Below, piece by piece: positions 36,806 through 47,600 of a stretch of 64,000 nt of DNA. The first letter of the stretch is position 1. Each line of letters opens with the position of its first letter. The stretch is from positions 1,302,001 to 1,366,000 of the forward strand of contig CP060754.1 in assembly GCA_023205875.1 (NCBI GenBank), written 5' to 3'. The stretch comes from Chloropicon primus (lineage: Eukaryota; Chlorophyta; Chloropicophyceae; Chloropicales; Chloropicaceae). Below the pieces are notes generated by a model. That model saw nothing but the letters and a program-made list of their open reading frames with translations. It ran no database searches and was not told where the DNA came from. The translations under genes and the position numbers were made by a program.

Positions 36806-38536
36806 ATGGCGGACGAGAAGGTGGCAGCGCTTCTGCGGATGGACACGGACTCCGACGAGGAGGAGGAGAATGCTTCGGAGGGACGGGACGATGGCGGCGG
36901 CATCGATGCTGTTACGGCGGACCGCCTCGTCGTTCTGCGGGATCACCTCAAAAGGTATCCTCAATCGTACGAGGGTCATGCGGAGTACGTCGAGCTCCTG
37001 AGGGGAGCGAGGAGGGGGCTGACTGGCGAGGGTGGGGAGGCCGAGGAGGTGTGGAGGCTTTTGTCCAGCGCTAGGGAGAGTTTTGCCGAGGAGTTCCCCC
37101 TCAACGAGACTCTGTGGCTCGAATGGGCCAAGGACTGCGTCGAGCACGGCGACGGCTTGGAGGTGGCTGCTGGGCTGCTGGAGAGAGCGGTGGCCGACTA
37201 CCCGACGCCAGCGGTGTGGAAGGAGCGCCTGGTGACGGAGCGTGGGGCAGGGAGGGGGGAAGAGGAAGTTCGACGCCTTGCGGAGGAAGCGGTCTTGTCT
37301 TGCGGCTTGCACGTGGCCGAGGGTGCCACCTTGTGGGAAGAGTACGCCCAGTTCGAGGAGGGCAACCTCAAGGCCAGGGAGGTCGAAGGGAGCAGGGGTG
37401 AGGCGGGGGAGCAGAGGGAGAGGGTTAGGAAGGTGTACAAGCGGTGTCTGGGCACGCCCCTTCAGAACTTGGACAAGCTGCACGAGAGGTATCGCGCCTT
37501 CGAGGGCTTGGAGGCAAAGGATCCGTCGCCTTTGGCCGACGCGGTCGAAGCCTCCGTCAAGGAGTTGGAGGCCCGGGCGATCTACGAGAGGGGCTTGGCC
37601 TCCCCGGGCCAATCCGACGAGGACGCGATGCTCACATTCCAAAAGTACTTGAGGTACGAGAACAAGTACGGTAGCCCGACCAGAGTCCTTTCTGTCTTTC
37701 AGAGGCTGGTGTGCAGGTTCCCGTGCTCCGACACGTGCTGGGATGCCTTTGGCAAGTACGTGGAAGGGACCCTGAAGAGCGGGAAGGAGGCGGGCCAAGT
37801 GTACCGCAGGGCTGCGAGGAACTGTCACTGGACCCCCCAATTCTGGATAAGCGCCCTGGTTTGGTCGGAAGGCCCCGACCGAGAGGACCTGATCCGCGAC
37901 ATGGCGAGGAGGTTCAAGGCCCCCTCCAGCGGCGCGGGAGAGAGCATCACACTGTGCGTCGCCAAAGCTCCAGAGGGCGGCGGAGCGGCGGCGACTGGCG
38001 CGCACCAGGAGAAACCCGCGGCCCGGAAGGCAGCAGGGAAGAAGAAGAAGCGGGAAGCGAAGAAGGCGGGCGCCAAAACGACGACGACGGCCGCGGACGA
38101 ACCCGGCACGGCGAAATCGAAATCGGAATCGGGCGCCGAAGCTGGCGGGAAGCGGGTGTTTCTGGATCAGTGCACCCTCTTCGTCAAGAACCTTCCCCAC
38201 GACGTCTCGGAAGGGGGTCTCACCAGCCTTCTCGGGGGGGGCGAGATCGTCCAGGAGTGCCGACTCGTTCTCGACAGATACACCGGAAAGCCCAAAGGAT
38301 TCGCGTACGTGGACTGCAAGAGCGAGGAGTGCTTGCAGAAGGCTCTGGAGAAGGACGGCGCAGACTTTTCGGGGAGGAAAATTTTCGTGGCCCGGTCCAA
38401 GCCCACGAAGAAGAGGCCAAGAGGGGAAGCGACTGCTGGGGGGAATTCAAATGCTCCTGCCAAGGCTCATCCAAAACGGTCATCGAATCCTCTCCCCCTC
38501 ATGCCTCGGAAAGTGAAACTCAGACTCCAGATGTAG
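36806..38536 (+). CDS. SART3/Prp24-like U4/U6 snRNP recycling factor
   Basis: A 576-residue nuclear splicing factor. An acidic start is followed by HAT repeats (about 45-390: LNETLWLEWAKDCVEHGD, RYRAFEGLEAK, TCWDAFGKYVEGTLKS, ATLWEEYAQFEEGNLKAREV). A Lys-rich nuclear signal (GKKKKREAKKAG) comes next, then one RRM (about 455-535) with RNP2-like CTLFVKNLP and RNP1-like KGFAYVDC. The C-terminus ends LPLMPRKVKLRLQM. SART3 has this HAT-NLS-RRM order and reanneals U4/U6. This copy is shorter than the animal protein and I see only one RRM rather than two or more. It is intronless. Confidence 0.8.
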   Translation: MADEKVAALLRMDTDSDEEEENASEGRDDGGGIDAVTADRLVVLRDHLKRYPQSYEGHAEYVELLRGARRGLTGEGGEAEEVWRLLSSARESFAEEFPLNETLWLEWAKDCVEHGDGLEVAAGLLERAVADYPTPAVWKERLVTERGAGRGEEEVRRLAEEAVLSCGLHVAEGATLWEEYAQFEEGNLKAREVEGSRGEAGEQRERVRKVYKRCLGTPLQNLDKLHERYRAFEGLEAKDPSPLADAVEASVKELEARAIYERGLASPGQSDEDAMLTFQKYLRYENKYGSPTRVLSVFQRLVCRFPCSDTCWDAFGKYVEGTLKSGKEAGQVYRRAARNCHWTPQFWISALVWSEGPDREDLIRDMARRFKAPSSGAGESITLCVAKAPEGGGAAATGAHQEKPAARKAAGKKKKREAKKAGAKTTTTAADEPGTAKSKSESGAEAGGKRVFLDQCTLFVKNLPHDVSEGGLTSLLGGGEIVQECRLVLDRYTGKPKGFAYVDCKSEECLQKALEKDGADFSGRKIFVARSKPTKKRPRGEATAGGNSNAPAKAHPKRSSNPLPLMPRKVKLRLQM

Positions 38537-38754
38537 ACAATAAAACCACAAAGCCGGGGGTGGACACTCCTCCATTGTCAATCCAAGACCTTCCCCCGAT
38601 GACATGACATGTCTCTCCCCCCCCCTCTCTCTCTCTCCCAGACTGAGGAGATCATTTGTCCTCCCCCTCGAGCTTATCCCCCGGCCGGGCCGGGTAAAAG
38701 TGGGGCGGACCCCTGTCGGAGAGTGGGGCCGAAAGGTGCGGGCGGAGGGAACCA

Positions 38755-40461
38755 ATGGCAGGACGCGGTGGAGGACATCTCGGCGACATGGGGGGGACAA
38801 TGTCCTGCCGTGCGAAGATATCCATCGCCGTGGTGGAGTTCGACCTTACCGTGGGTCAGGTCTGCCGTTGTCTTGTGCCCGAGGACGCTCTGGACGACAA
38901 GGAGAAGAAGGACCTCGCGTACCACGCGTTTCCGGACTCGAAGAGCGTGGAGCTTACTCTGAGCTCTGGGAACAACTCCATTCACGACACGCTCTTTCAC
39001 TTTCGGATAAAGAACCGCAGGGAGGCAGGGGAATGGCGCTACGCTTACGCTTTCTGCAGGCAGAGGCACGACCCGAGCTTGCCCAGGGGAGGGGACCAGA
39101 TAAGCGTGGTGGTGGTGTCGAACACGCCAATGGCGACGACCCTGATGCAGATCACCAAATTCGCGGGAGAGGTTTACTTCGCCAAGGGCCAGGAGGCTCT
39201 GGCACAAGTGGTTGACTCCGTGGACGCCTGGGGCCGGGACGAGGAGGAGGGAGGGGTGGTGGAATGCGAGCTGGAGGTCCCCGGGGAGGGGGAGGGGGAG
39301 GGCGAGGAGAACGGCAACGGCAGGCAGGCCAGCGCGGCTTGGAAGCACATGAGTAGCAGCAGGGGCGGGAAGCAGCTCACGGTGAGGGCGGACGAGTTCG
39401 TGGCGCCGATCATCTTTCCGGAGAGGAGGGCTTCCACCCTGGACGCAAAGGAGGGGCAGGAGGAGAGCCAGACCGACGCGCAGACGAGAATGAGCTTCAG
39501 CAAGGTCTGTACGTACTCCTGCCTGTCTGGGGTCGTGAAGCACTTGTGGCGGATATGGGAGGCCATGCTTCTCGCGGAGCCCTTTGTGATATTCGGAAGC
39601 AACCCAGAGATCGTTTCTTCCTCGGTCTCCGCGTGCATGGATCTCATCTTCCCCCTGCCCTACAGCGCGGACTATAGGCCGTACTTCACGATTCACGACA
39701 GCGAGTTCAACGAGATCCAGAACCCGGAGAACTGCGGTGCGGAGGGAAACCCCACTTTGATTGGGGTGACCAACACGTACTTTCTCAAGGCCTATAGCAG
39801 TTGGCCGAACATTTTGTCCGTGGGGGGCGGGGACGCCGCGGGGGGGCTCGCGTACAATTCCCCCATGTCCTCCCCGAGGTCCCCCAGGCGAGGGAGCCTG
39901 AAGTCCTGGTTCTCCTTCCGGTCCGAGGACAGGAGCAACCTCATCAACGTAGTCGACTCGTACACCCAGGAGTTGTACGCGATGGGCCCAGGCCTGGTGA
40001 AAGAGAGCTACAAGATCCTGGGGTCCCTTGACCTCACCCCGGACGATGCCAGCGAGATGCAGTGGGTCACCTCCGCCACCATCAACACGAAGATACTCAA
40101 GAAACACTTTCAGGAGCTCACGGAGACGTTCCTCGCCCAGATCGATCCTTACGCGAAGGGCTTGTACGACGTCGAAGGGGGGAACGAGGAGATCCTGACG
40201 TGCTTGTCGACTCAAGCGTCATTCCCCCCGGTCCTCACGCAGAGCATGGACAGGACGAAGCTCTTGCAATTGTACGAAAAGGTACGGTGTTATGACTCGC
40301 TTGACGCGTTCGAGGACGTCGAGCCTCTCACGCAGACAAATACACTGACGACTACATCGATCGATCGACTCCTTTCTTGGTTTGTGTGTGTGTTTGTGTG
40401 CCCTTTCCAGTTTCTGAATTCGCCCAACTGCGATCCCTGGTTCAAGAGCCGCTCATTGTAA
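38755..40461 (+). CDS. DENND6-family DENN domain protein (two exons)
   Basis: Exon 1 is 38755-40281 and exon 2 is 40411-40461, with donor GTACGG, acceptor CCCTTTCCAG and phase 0. Splicing gives a C-terminus LQLYEKFLNSPNCDPWFKSR, matching the family; unspliced read-through would add unrelated residues. The 525-residue protein shows the DENND6 (FAM116/AFI1) uDENN start AVVEFDLTVGQVCRCLVPED. The core block LWRIWEAMLLAEPFVIFG, PYFTIHDSEFNEIQ and LIGVTNTYFLKAYSSWPNIL follows. Family members are Rab GEFs, Rab14 for animal DENND6A. A Glu/Gly-rich insertion lies near 165-190. Confidence 0.88.
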   Translation: MAGRGGGHLGDMGGTMSCRAKISIAVVEFDLTVGQVCRCLVPEDALDDKEKKDLAYHAFPDSKSVELTLSSGNNSIHDTLFHFRIKNRREAGEWRYAYAFCRQRHDPSLPRGGDQISVVVVSNTPMATTLMQITKFAGEVYFAKGQEALAQVVDSVDAWGRDEEEGGVVECELEVPGEGEGEGEENGNGRQASAAWKHMSSSRGGKQLTVRADEFVAPIIFPERRASTLDAKEGQEESQTDAQTRMSFSKVCTYSCLSGVVKHLWRIWEAMLLAEPFVIFGSNPEIVSSSVSACMDLIFPLPYSADYRPYFTIHDSEFNEIQNPENCGAEGNPTLIGVTNTYFLKAYSSWPNILSVGGGDAAGGLAYNSPMSSPRSPRRGSLKSWFSFRSEDRSNLINVVDSYTQELYAMGPGLVKESYKILGSLDLTPDDASEMQWVTSATINTKILKKHFQELTETFLAQIDPYAKGLYDVEGGNEEILTCLSTQASFPPVLTQSMDRTKLLQLYEKVRCYDSLDAFEDVEPLTQTNTLTTTSIDRLLSWFVCVFVCPFQFLNSPNCDPWFKSRSL

Positions 40462-40780
40462 CAACATCACGATCTATTCATTGTTGACACCGTCCCCTTC
40501 CCTTGTCCCGTCCCGTCCCTCCCTGGACGTCCCAGGAAAACACTTTGCACGAGCTGGATGATTGGCATTCCTTTCAGGAGAAGGGATGAACCTCTTGCTG
40601 ATCAGACAACATCCTTCAGCCTTGAAGACATCCAAGCAACCACCCGATGAAAGGAAGCCAGCCATTCAGTGTTCCTCCAATCCTGGCCTCAATCCTCGAA
40701 GCCCCTGCTCCACTTTTTCCTTTTGCCTTTTCAAATTCTCTGAAACAGGAAGGAGAGGCTCGGCTCGCATCACCATCACC
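40462..40780. other. Intergenic region / 5' UTR of PPIP5K
   Basis: This 319-bp interval separates two same-strand genes. The PPIP5K frame is open back to 40562, but the conserved protein begins at ATG 40781. No other gene is seen. Confidence 0.5.
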
Positions 40781-43700
40781 ATGGACCCGACGTTCCCTTC
40801 CTCCCTGGGCGAGGCCAAGCCCGCGGGTTTGCTGTCGACAAAGTTCGGTGAGCTTGGGCTCGATGCGTCGACGGCGGCGACGTTTTCCACGATACGCGTC
40901 GGCGTTTGCACCATGGACAAGAAGGCCAAGTCCAAACCCATGATCGCCATCTTGACGAGGTTGAACCTCTTCGCTGACTTTGACATCTTGACGTTCGGGG
41001 ACGACCTGATCCTGGACAAGCCGATCGAGCAGTGGCCGCAGGTGGACTGCCTGGTGTCGTTCTACTCGAGCGGGTTTCCCCTGGAGAAGGCCGAGAAGTA
41101 TGCAGAGATGATGAAGGAGAAGGACCCAAAGTTCATGTGTCTGAACGACCTCAAGCTCCAGCACGTGCTTCACGACAGGAGGAGCGTGTACCGGACCCTG
41201 GCGGACGAGCTCATCCCGGTGACCAAGTACATCCAGGTGACGAGGACGCCCCGCGTGGTCAAGCCCGCCACGGAGGACAGCGAGGAGGAAGTCGAGTGGG
41301 ATGATCCAGAAGGCTTCGTTGAGACGGAGGACTCCATCACGATGAACGGGATGACGATCACCAAGCCATTCGTCGAGAAGCCTATCCACGGGGAGGACCA
41401 CAACGTTTGGATCTATTACCCCGCGGACACCCTCAACGGAGGCGTGAAGAAACTTTTCAGAAAGAAGGGGAACAAGAGCAGCGAGTTTTACCCGGAACAT
41501 CCTGGCACGGTGAGGAGGAACGGCTCGTTTCTTTACGAGAGGTGAGTAGCCCGATCTTCTTCGATCTCGTTCTCGACGCTTGCTCTCATTTTTTTTGGCT
41601 GCGCACTGACTCCAAAGACTTCACGCGGCGTGTGTAGGTTCATGCAGACTGGCGGGACCGATGTCAAGGTGTACACGGTGGGCCCGCACTATGCGCACGC
41701 CGAGGCAAGGAAGTCCCCGGTCGTGGATGGTTTCGTGGAGAGGTTCCCGGACGGGAAGGAGATAAGGTACCCTGTTCTGCTGACCTTGGCCGAAAAAGAG
41801 ATCGCGAGGAAGGTGAACCTGGCCTTTGGCCAGTTCGTCTGCGGTTTCGACCTCTTGAGGAGCGAGGGCAAGTCTTATGTCTGCGATGTGAACGGGTGGT
41901 CTTTTGTGAAGAACTCGGAAAAGTACTACGCGGATGCCGCGGATATCATGAGGCAGCACATCCTCCACCACCTCTCACCACACAAAACGGCTTCGGGAAG
42001 GGACATCGCTGTGGACACCTCCAACCTCCTGGGGTTGGAAAGCCCGGGGGCGTCACCGGCGGGGGCAAGTTCCGGGTCGAGAAAACTTGATCGGACGGGG
42101 TCGATATCGATCCCTATCATGGGCAGCAGCAAGATGAGTGCCCCGACCGTGTCTGCAAAGAGCGATGATGTTCACGGGTCGCCCAATTATTTTTCTGTGA
42201 TGGACAACGGCAGCCTGCCTAGCTTCATGCTCAAAGAGGGGAGCTACGAGGACATAACCAAGGCGGCGCAATCATGGCACAGGACGAGGCATGAGCTCAG
42301 AGCCATTATTGCTGTGATACGGCACGGGGATAGGACGCCAAAGCAGAAGATGAAAGTGAAAGTCACGCAGAAGCCGCTTTTGGATCTCATGTCCAAGTTT
42401 GGGGGGGGCTACTTCAATGGTAAGCTCAAGCAAGCGAAGCTGAAGAAGCCCCATGAGCTCCAGGACGTCTTGGACACCATCAGGCAGACTCTCAACGACC
42501 TTGAGGAGACCTGCAGCTACAAGATGTATGACCTGATGTCGCAAGTGGAGGGCAATTCGGACGATGACGAGGAGAGAGAGTTTCTGCACAAGATGAGGCT
42601 GGCGAAACACATTTTGGAGAGAGGGGGGAAGTTCTCTGGAATCAACAGGAAGGTCCAGATGAAACCCCTCGAGGTGAAGATAAACGAGGAGAAAGGGCAC
42701 GTGGAGGTGGTGGAGGCCCTGATGATAATTAAGCACGGAGGCGTGCTCACTGACTGTGGAAAGAAGCAATCTATAGAGCTCGGGGCCAAGTTCAGGAAGC
42801 AGATGTACCCCCAGGGCAAGGGGGGAGAAGGGGACGGGCTGTTGAGACTGCACTCTACGTACAGGCACGACTTGAAGATTTACAGCTCAGACGAGGGCAG
42901 AGTCCAAGTCAGCGCAGCTGCTTTTACCAAAGGCCTCTTGGACCTTGAGGGCGACTCCCTCGTTCCAATCATGGCGAGTCTGGTGAACAAGGAGCAGCAG
43001 ATCCTCGACGCGTTTGGGAAGGGCGTGGATGAGGCCCTGCAGGAAGTCAAGATCAAGCTGCAGTGTGCCATTACAGGTGGCTTGAACAAGCTCATTCTGC
43101 CGAAGTTCGCTTCTCAGCCGACCAACACCACCGTGACGCTGTCCCAGTCTCCCATGAAGGGCAAGAAGGTCGTGGTGGACGTCGGGGAGACCCCCAAAGT
43201 CGAGGGGATACCAGAGAATTCGATTGAGATTCTCCAGGAGATGAACTCATGTATCAGGACGCTTTGCGACCACATGCTCGAACGCCTTGGCCATAAGGAG
43301 GAGATCGAGGACCACGAAGACTTTATGATGGAGACCCAGGCTATGCTGGACTACGAGCGCTGGAAGGCGCACCTCCTCAGCTTTTGCAAGAGGGGGAAGT
43401 ACAACATCAGTGAAATCTCGGACATCTACGATTCGTGCAAGCACGACTTGATCAGCGAGAAGTTCAAGGACACGGACGAGGACTTTCTATTGATCAAGAA
43501 GACGTACTGTCTGGCGAAGACGATGGCCGCCATTGTGGTTCCCAACGAGTATGGGATGACGGGGCAAGAGAAGTTGAACATTGGTCACAGGATCTGCTCG
43601 GAGCTCCTGAAGAAGCTTCACAGGGACTTTTCCGCGATGCGGCAGCAGTCAAAGCTTGACGTCCAAGAGTTCCTGGACCAGGAGGAGAGGGAGAGGGAGG

Positions 43701-44101
43701 CTTCTGAGGAGGACGATGAGGAGGGAGGTGGAGGGGGGACCCACAGGCTCGCGGCCGAGTTCGCAGAGGGGGTGAAAACGCCCCTCCGCCACGTAAGATC
43801 AAGGTTTTACCACACCTCGGAGTCCCACATCCATGCCCTTCACAACGTGCTGGCGATGGAGGGAATCTTCTCGGCGGTGAAGGGGGTTGAGTTTGACTAC
43901 CTCAGCTCCATCGTGTTCCGGGTTTTCGAGAACCCGGAGATGGAGGAGAAGGACGACGCCAGGTGGACTGTGGACATCCTCTTCTCCCCGGGGTGCGTTG
44001 GCGAACCCTCCGATGGGTGCGCCAGTGCTGTGGACCTCGTCAAGTTGTCCACGGTCACTCTGAAGGACCTTGAGAGCATCATCAACCTCAAACCGTCGTA
44101 A
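40781..44101 (+). CDS. Diphosphoinositol-pentakisphosphate kinase (VIP1/PPIP5K, two exons)
   Basis: Exons are 40781-41541 and 41638-44101, with donor GTGAGT and acceptor GTGTAG; one Arg codon is split. The 1074-residue enzyme makes inositol pyrophosphates (InsP8/1-InsP7), signals for phosphate and energy status. The N-terminal ATP-grasp kinase half (about 35-340) has STIRVGVCTMDKKAKSKPM, PFVEKPIHGEDHNVWIYYP, KVYTVGPHYAHAEARKSPVV and FDLLRSEGKSYVCDVNGWSF. The C-terminal histidine-acid-phosphatase-like half begins near 478 with IRHGDRTPKQKMKVKVT and includes KIYSSDEGRVQVSAAAFTKG. The bifunctional layout is complete. An acidic Glu/Gly insertion lies late in the phosphatase half. Confidence 0.93.
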
Positions 44102-44605
44102 GCATCGTGTAAACACCTTAACGAAGATCCAACGGAGTGCCAACCAAGCCCCCACCTTCTCCCCATCTCTCTCTCGATCGATCGATCGCCTTCCACTCCT
44201 AACACCCTCACCACAGCGCTGATTCTTTCGAGTGAGAGCTCTTTCGAAAGATCAAGAGGCGAAGATTCCCCTCACTCCCACTCCCGCCCCCGTCCCTCCC
44301 GTCCCACGCCGTCCCTCATTGCCATGCGTCCCTCCCTCCACCAATCCCGATTGGGGCAGTTACCTTTCTGGAGCCCAGTGGACCAAAACCAAATTGACGG
44401 CTTCGATCGAGTCGAGCGATCGTCGCAAGGCTTTGCGGCAAGTGCGTCGTCGAAGGCGCGCGACGAGTGCGAGGAGAAGGGCGAAGCGAGTGGTGGACCG
44501 GACGCCGCCGCCTTCCTCACGCGCGAGCGAGGTCGAGGTCGAGATCGAGGTTTCCGTCCTCGTTCACGTCGTCGCCGGACGAGGCCTCACTCACGGGGCG
44601 CCGCT
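44102..44605. other. Intergenic region / 5' UTR of PRPF8
   Basis: A CCCTC-rich interval with a GATC repeat near 44175-44187. The PRPF8 frame is open upstream to 44324, but those 94 residues are basic low-complexity without family likeness. Confidence 0.5.
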
Positions 44606-47600
44606 ATGGCTGCGGCAATGGACGCGACCATGGATGACGTCGTGGTGACGGAGGAGGAGGAAGAGGTCCTGCGGGAGAAGGCGCGGAAATGGTCGAAGCA
44701 CGCGTCGAAGCGGTTCGGGAACAAGAAGAGGCACGGGTACGTGGAAAGCAACACGAACATGCTTCCCGCCGAGGTGTGCAGGAAGATAGTGAGGGATCAC
44801 GGGGACATGAGCTCGAGGAAGTTTCGTCACGATCGTCGGGTGTACCTCGGAGCTCTCAAGTTCCTTCCTCACGGGGTCTACAAGCTCTTGGAGAACGTGC
44901 CGATGCCGTGGGAGCAGGTGCGGATGGTTCCGGTGCTCTACCACGTCACCGGGGCGATATCGTTCGTGAACGAGACTCCGAAGGTCATCGAACCGATCTT
45001 CGTGGCCCAGTGGGCGAGCATATGGCTCATGCAAAGGAGGGAGAAGAGGGACAGGAGGCACTTCAAGAGGATAAGGCTGCCGTGCTTCGACGACGAGGAG
45101 CCGATATTGGATTACGCGGACAACCTGCTTGACGTGGAGCCACTGGACGCGATCGAGCTGGAGCTCGACGAGGAGGAGGACGAGAGCATTATCGAGTGGT
45201 TTTACGACCACAAGCCCCTCATCGACGACCCAAGGTTCGTGAACGGCACGTCCTACAAGAAGTGGAAGCTGCCGTTGCCGGTGATGAGCAACCTATACCG
45301 GATCGCCTCCCAGTTGCTGTCCGATATCGTGGACCAGAACTACTTCTACCTCTTCGACAAGGATTCCTTCATCACGGCAAAGTCTCTGAATATGTGCGTC
45401 CCGGGGGGACCAAAGTATGAGCCCCTGTTTCGTGACATGGACGCCCGGGACGAGGACTGGAACGAGTTCAACGATATCAACAAGCTGATCATCCGTCAGC
45501 CTCTTAGGACGGAGTACAAGATCGCCTTCCCCTTCCTGTACAACAACAGGCCCAGGAGTGTCAGGCTGGGAGCGTACCACGAGCCCATGTGCATGTACAT
45601 CAAGCAGGAAGACCCAGACCTGCCCGCATACCACTACGACCCGCTTATCCACCCCATAGCTGCGTACAGATCGTCCGCAAGGGCGAGCAGGGTTGGGGGG
45701 AGCGAAGGGGGAGAGGGGGGGAAGAGGAGGAAAGTCGAGGAGAACGGGGTGAGCGGTCACCCACCCGCCTCCTGGGACGACGACAATGACGACAACGACT
45801 TTGAGGAGGACGACGAGTTCGTTCTTCCCCGAGGCGTGAACGCGTTTTGCAGCACGAGCAAGCTCGAGACACCGAATACGAGGGATGCAATCGAGTTGTG
45901 GTGGGCCCCTCGGCCTTTCAACCAGCGCAGCGGCCGGACGAGACGTGCGATGGATGTCCCCTTGGTCAACACCTGGTTCAAGGAGCACTGCCCCAGGGAC
46001 AACCCCGTGAAAGTCAGGGTGAGTTACCAGAAGCTGCTCAAGTGCTACGTCTTGAATGCCTTGCACCACCGAAAGCCAAAGTCCATGAAGAGGAAAGACC
46101 TGATGAAGTCCCTCAAGGCGACCAAATTTTTTCAGCAGACGGAGCTGGATTGGGTGGAGGCAGGCTTGCAAGTGTGCAGGCAAGGGTACAACATGCTCAA
46201 CCTCCTCATCAATCGAAAGAACCTGAATTACCTTCACCTGGACTATAACTTCAACCTCAAGCCAGTGAAGACGTTGACGACGAAGGAGAGGAAGAAGAGC
46301 AGGTTTGGAAATGCCTTTCACCTTTGCAGGGAGATCCTGAGGCTCACCAAAATGATTGTGGATGCCCACGTCCAGTACAGGCTGGGGCATGTGGACGCCT
46401 ACCAGCTGGCGGACGGCCTCCAGTACACCTTTGCGCACGTGGGGCAACTCACGGGAATGTACAGGTACAAGTACAGGCTGATGCGCCAGATCAGGATGAC
46501 AAAGGACTTGAAGCACCTTATCTACTACCGCTTCAACACGGGAAGCGTTGGCAAGGGCCCTGGAGTGGGTTTCTGGGCCCCCATGTGGCGTGTTTGGCTC
46601 TTCTTCCTCAGGGGCATGATCCCCTTGCTGGAAAGGTGGCTAGGAAACCTGCTGGCCAGGCAGTTTGAGGGAAGGAGCAGCAAGGGCGTGGCGAAGACGG
46701 TGACGAAGCAGAGGATCGAGTCGCACTTTGATTTGGAACTAAGGGCTGCAGTGATGCACGATATTCTTGACATGATGCCTGAAGGGGTCAAGCAGAACAA
46801 AGCGAGGACGATACTCCAGCACCTTTCGGAGGCGTGGCGCTGCTGGAAAGCGAACATTCCTTGGAAGGTCCCAGGCTTGCCTGCACCAATAGAGAACATG
46901 ATTATCAGGTACGTCAAGTCCAAGGCGGATTGGTGGACTAACGTGGCCCACTACAACCGCGAGCGCATCAGGAGAGGCGCGACTGTGGACAAGACTGTCG
47001 TCAGGAAGAATCTCGGCCGCCTCACAAGGCTGTGGCTGAAGGCTGAGCAGGAGAGGCAGCACAACTATCTGAAGGATGGCCCTTACGTGAGCCCTGAAGA
47101 GGCCGTGGCAATCTGGACCACGGCGGTGCACTGGCTCGAGTCGCGGAAGTTCTCGCCGATCCCCTTTCCCCCTCTCTCGTACAAGCATGACACAAAGCTT
47201 TTGATTCTGGCCTTGGAGCGACTCAAGGAGTCTTACACCGTCTCCGTGAGGTTGAACCAGACGCAGAGGGAGGAACTTGGGCTGATTGAGCAGGCTTATG
47301 ACAACCCTCACGAGGCACTTTCACGGATCAAGAGGCACCTGCTCACCCAGAGGTCCTTCAAGGAGGTTGGAATAGAGTTCTTGGACTTGTACAGTCACCT
47401 TATTCCTGTGCATGATATTGAGCCCCTGGAGAAGATATCTGATGCTTACCTCGACCAGTATCTGTGGTACGAGGCAGACAAGCGGCAACTTTTCCCGAAC
47501 TGGATCAAGCCCAGCGACAATGAGCCTCCGCCGCTGCTCGTGTACAAGTGGTGCCAAGGCATCAACAACCTGACGGATGTCTGGGAGACGGCAAATGATG

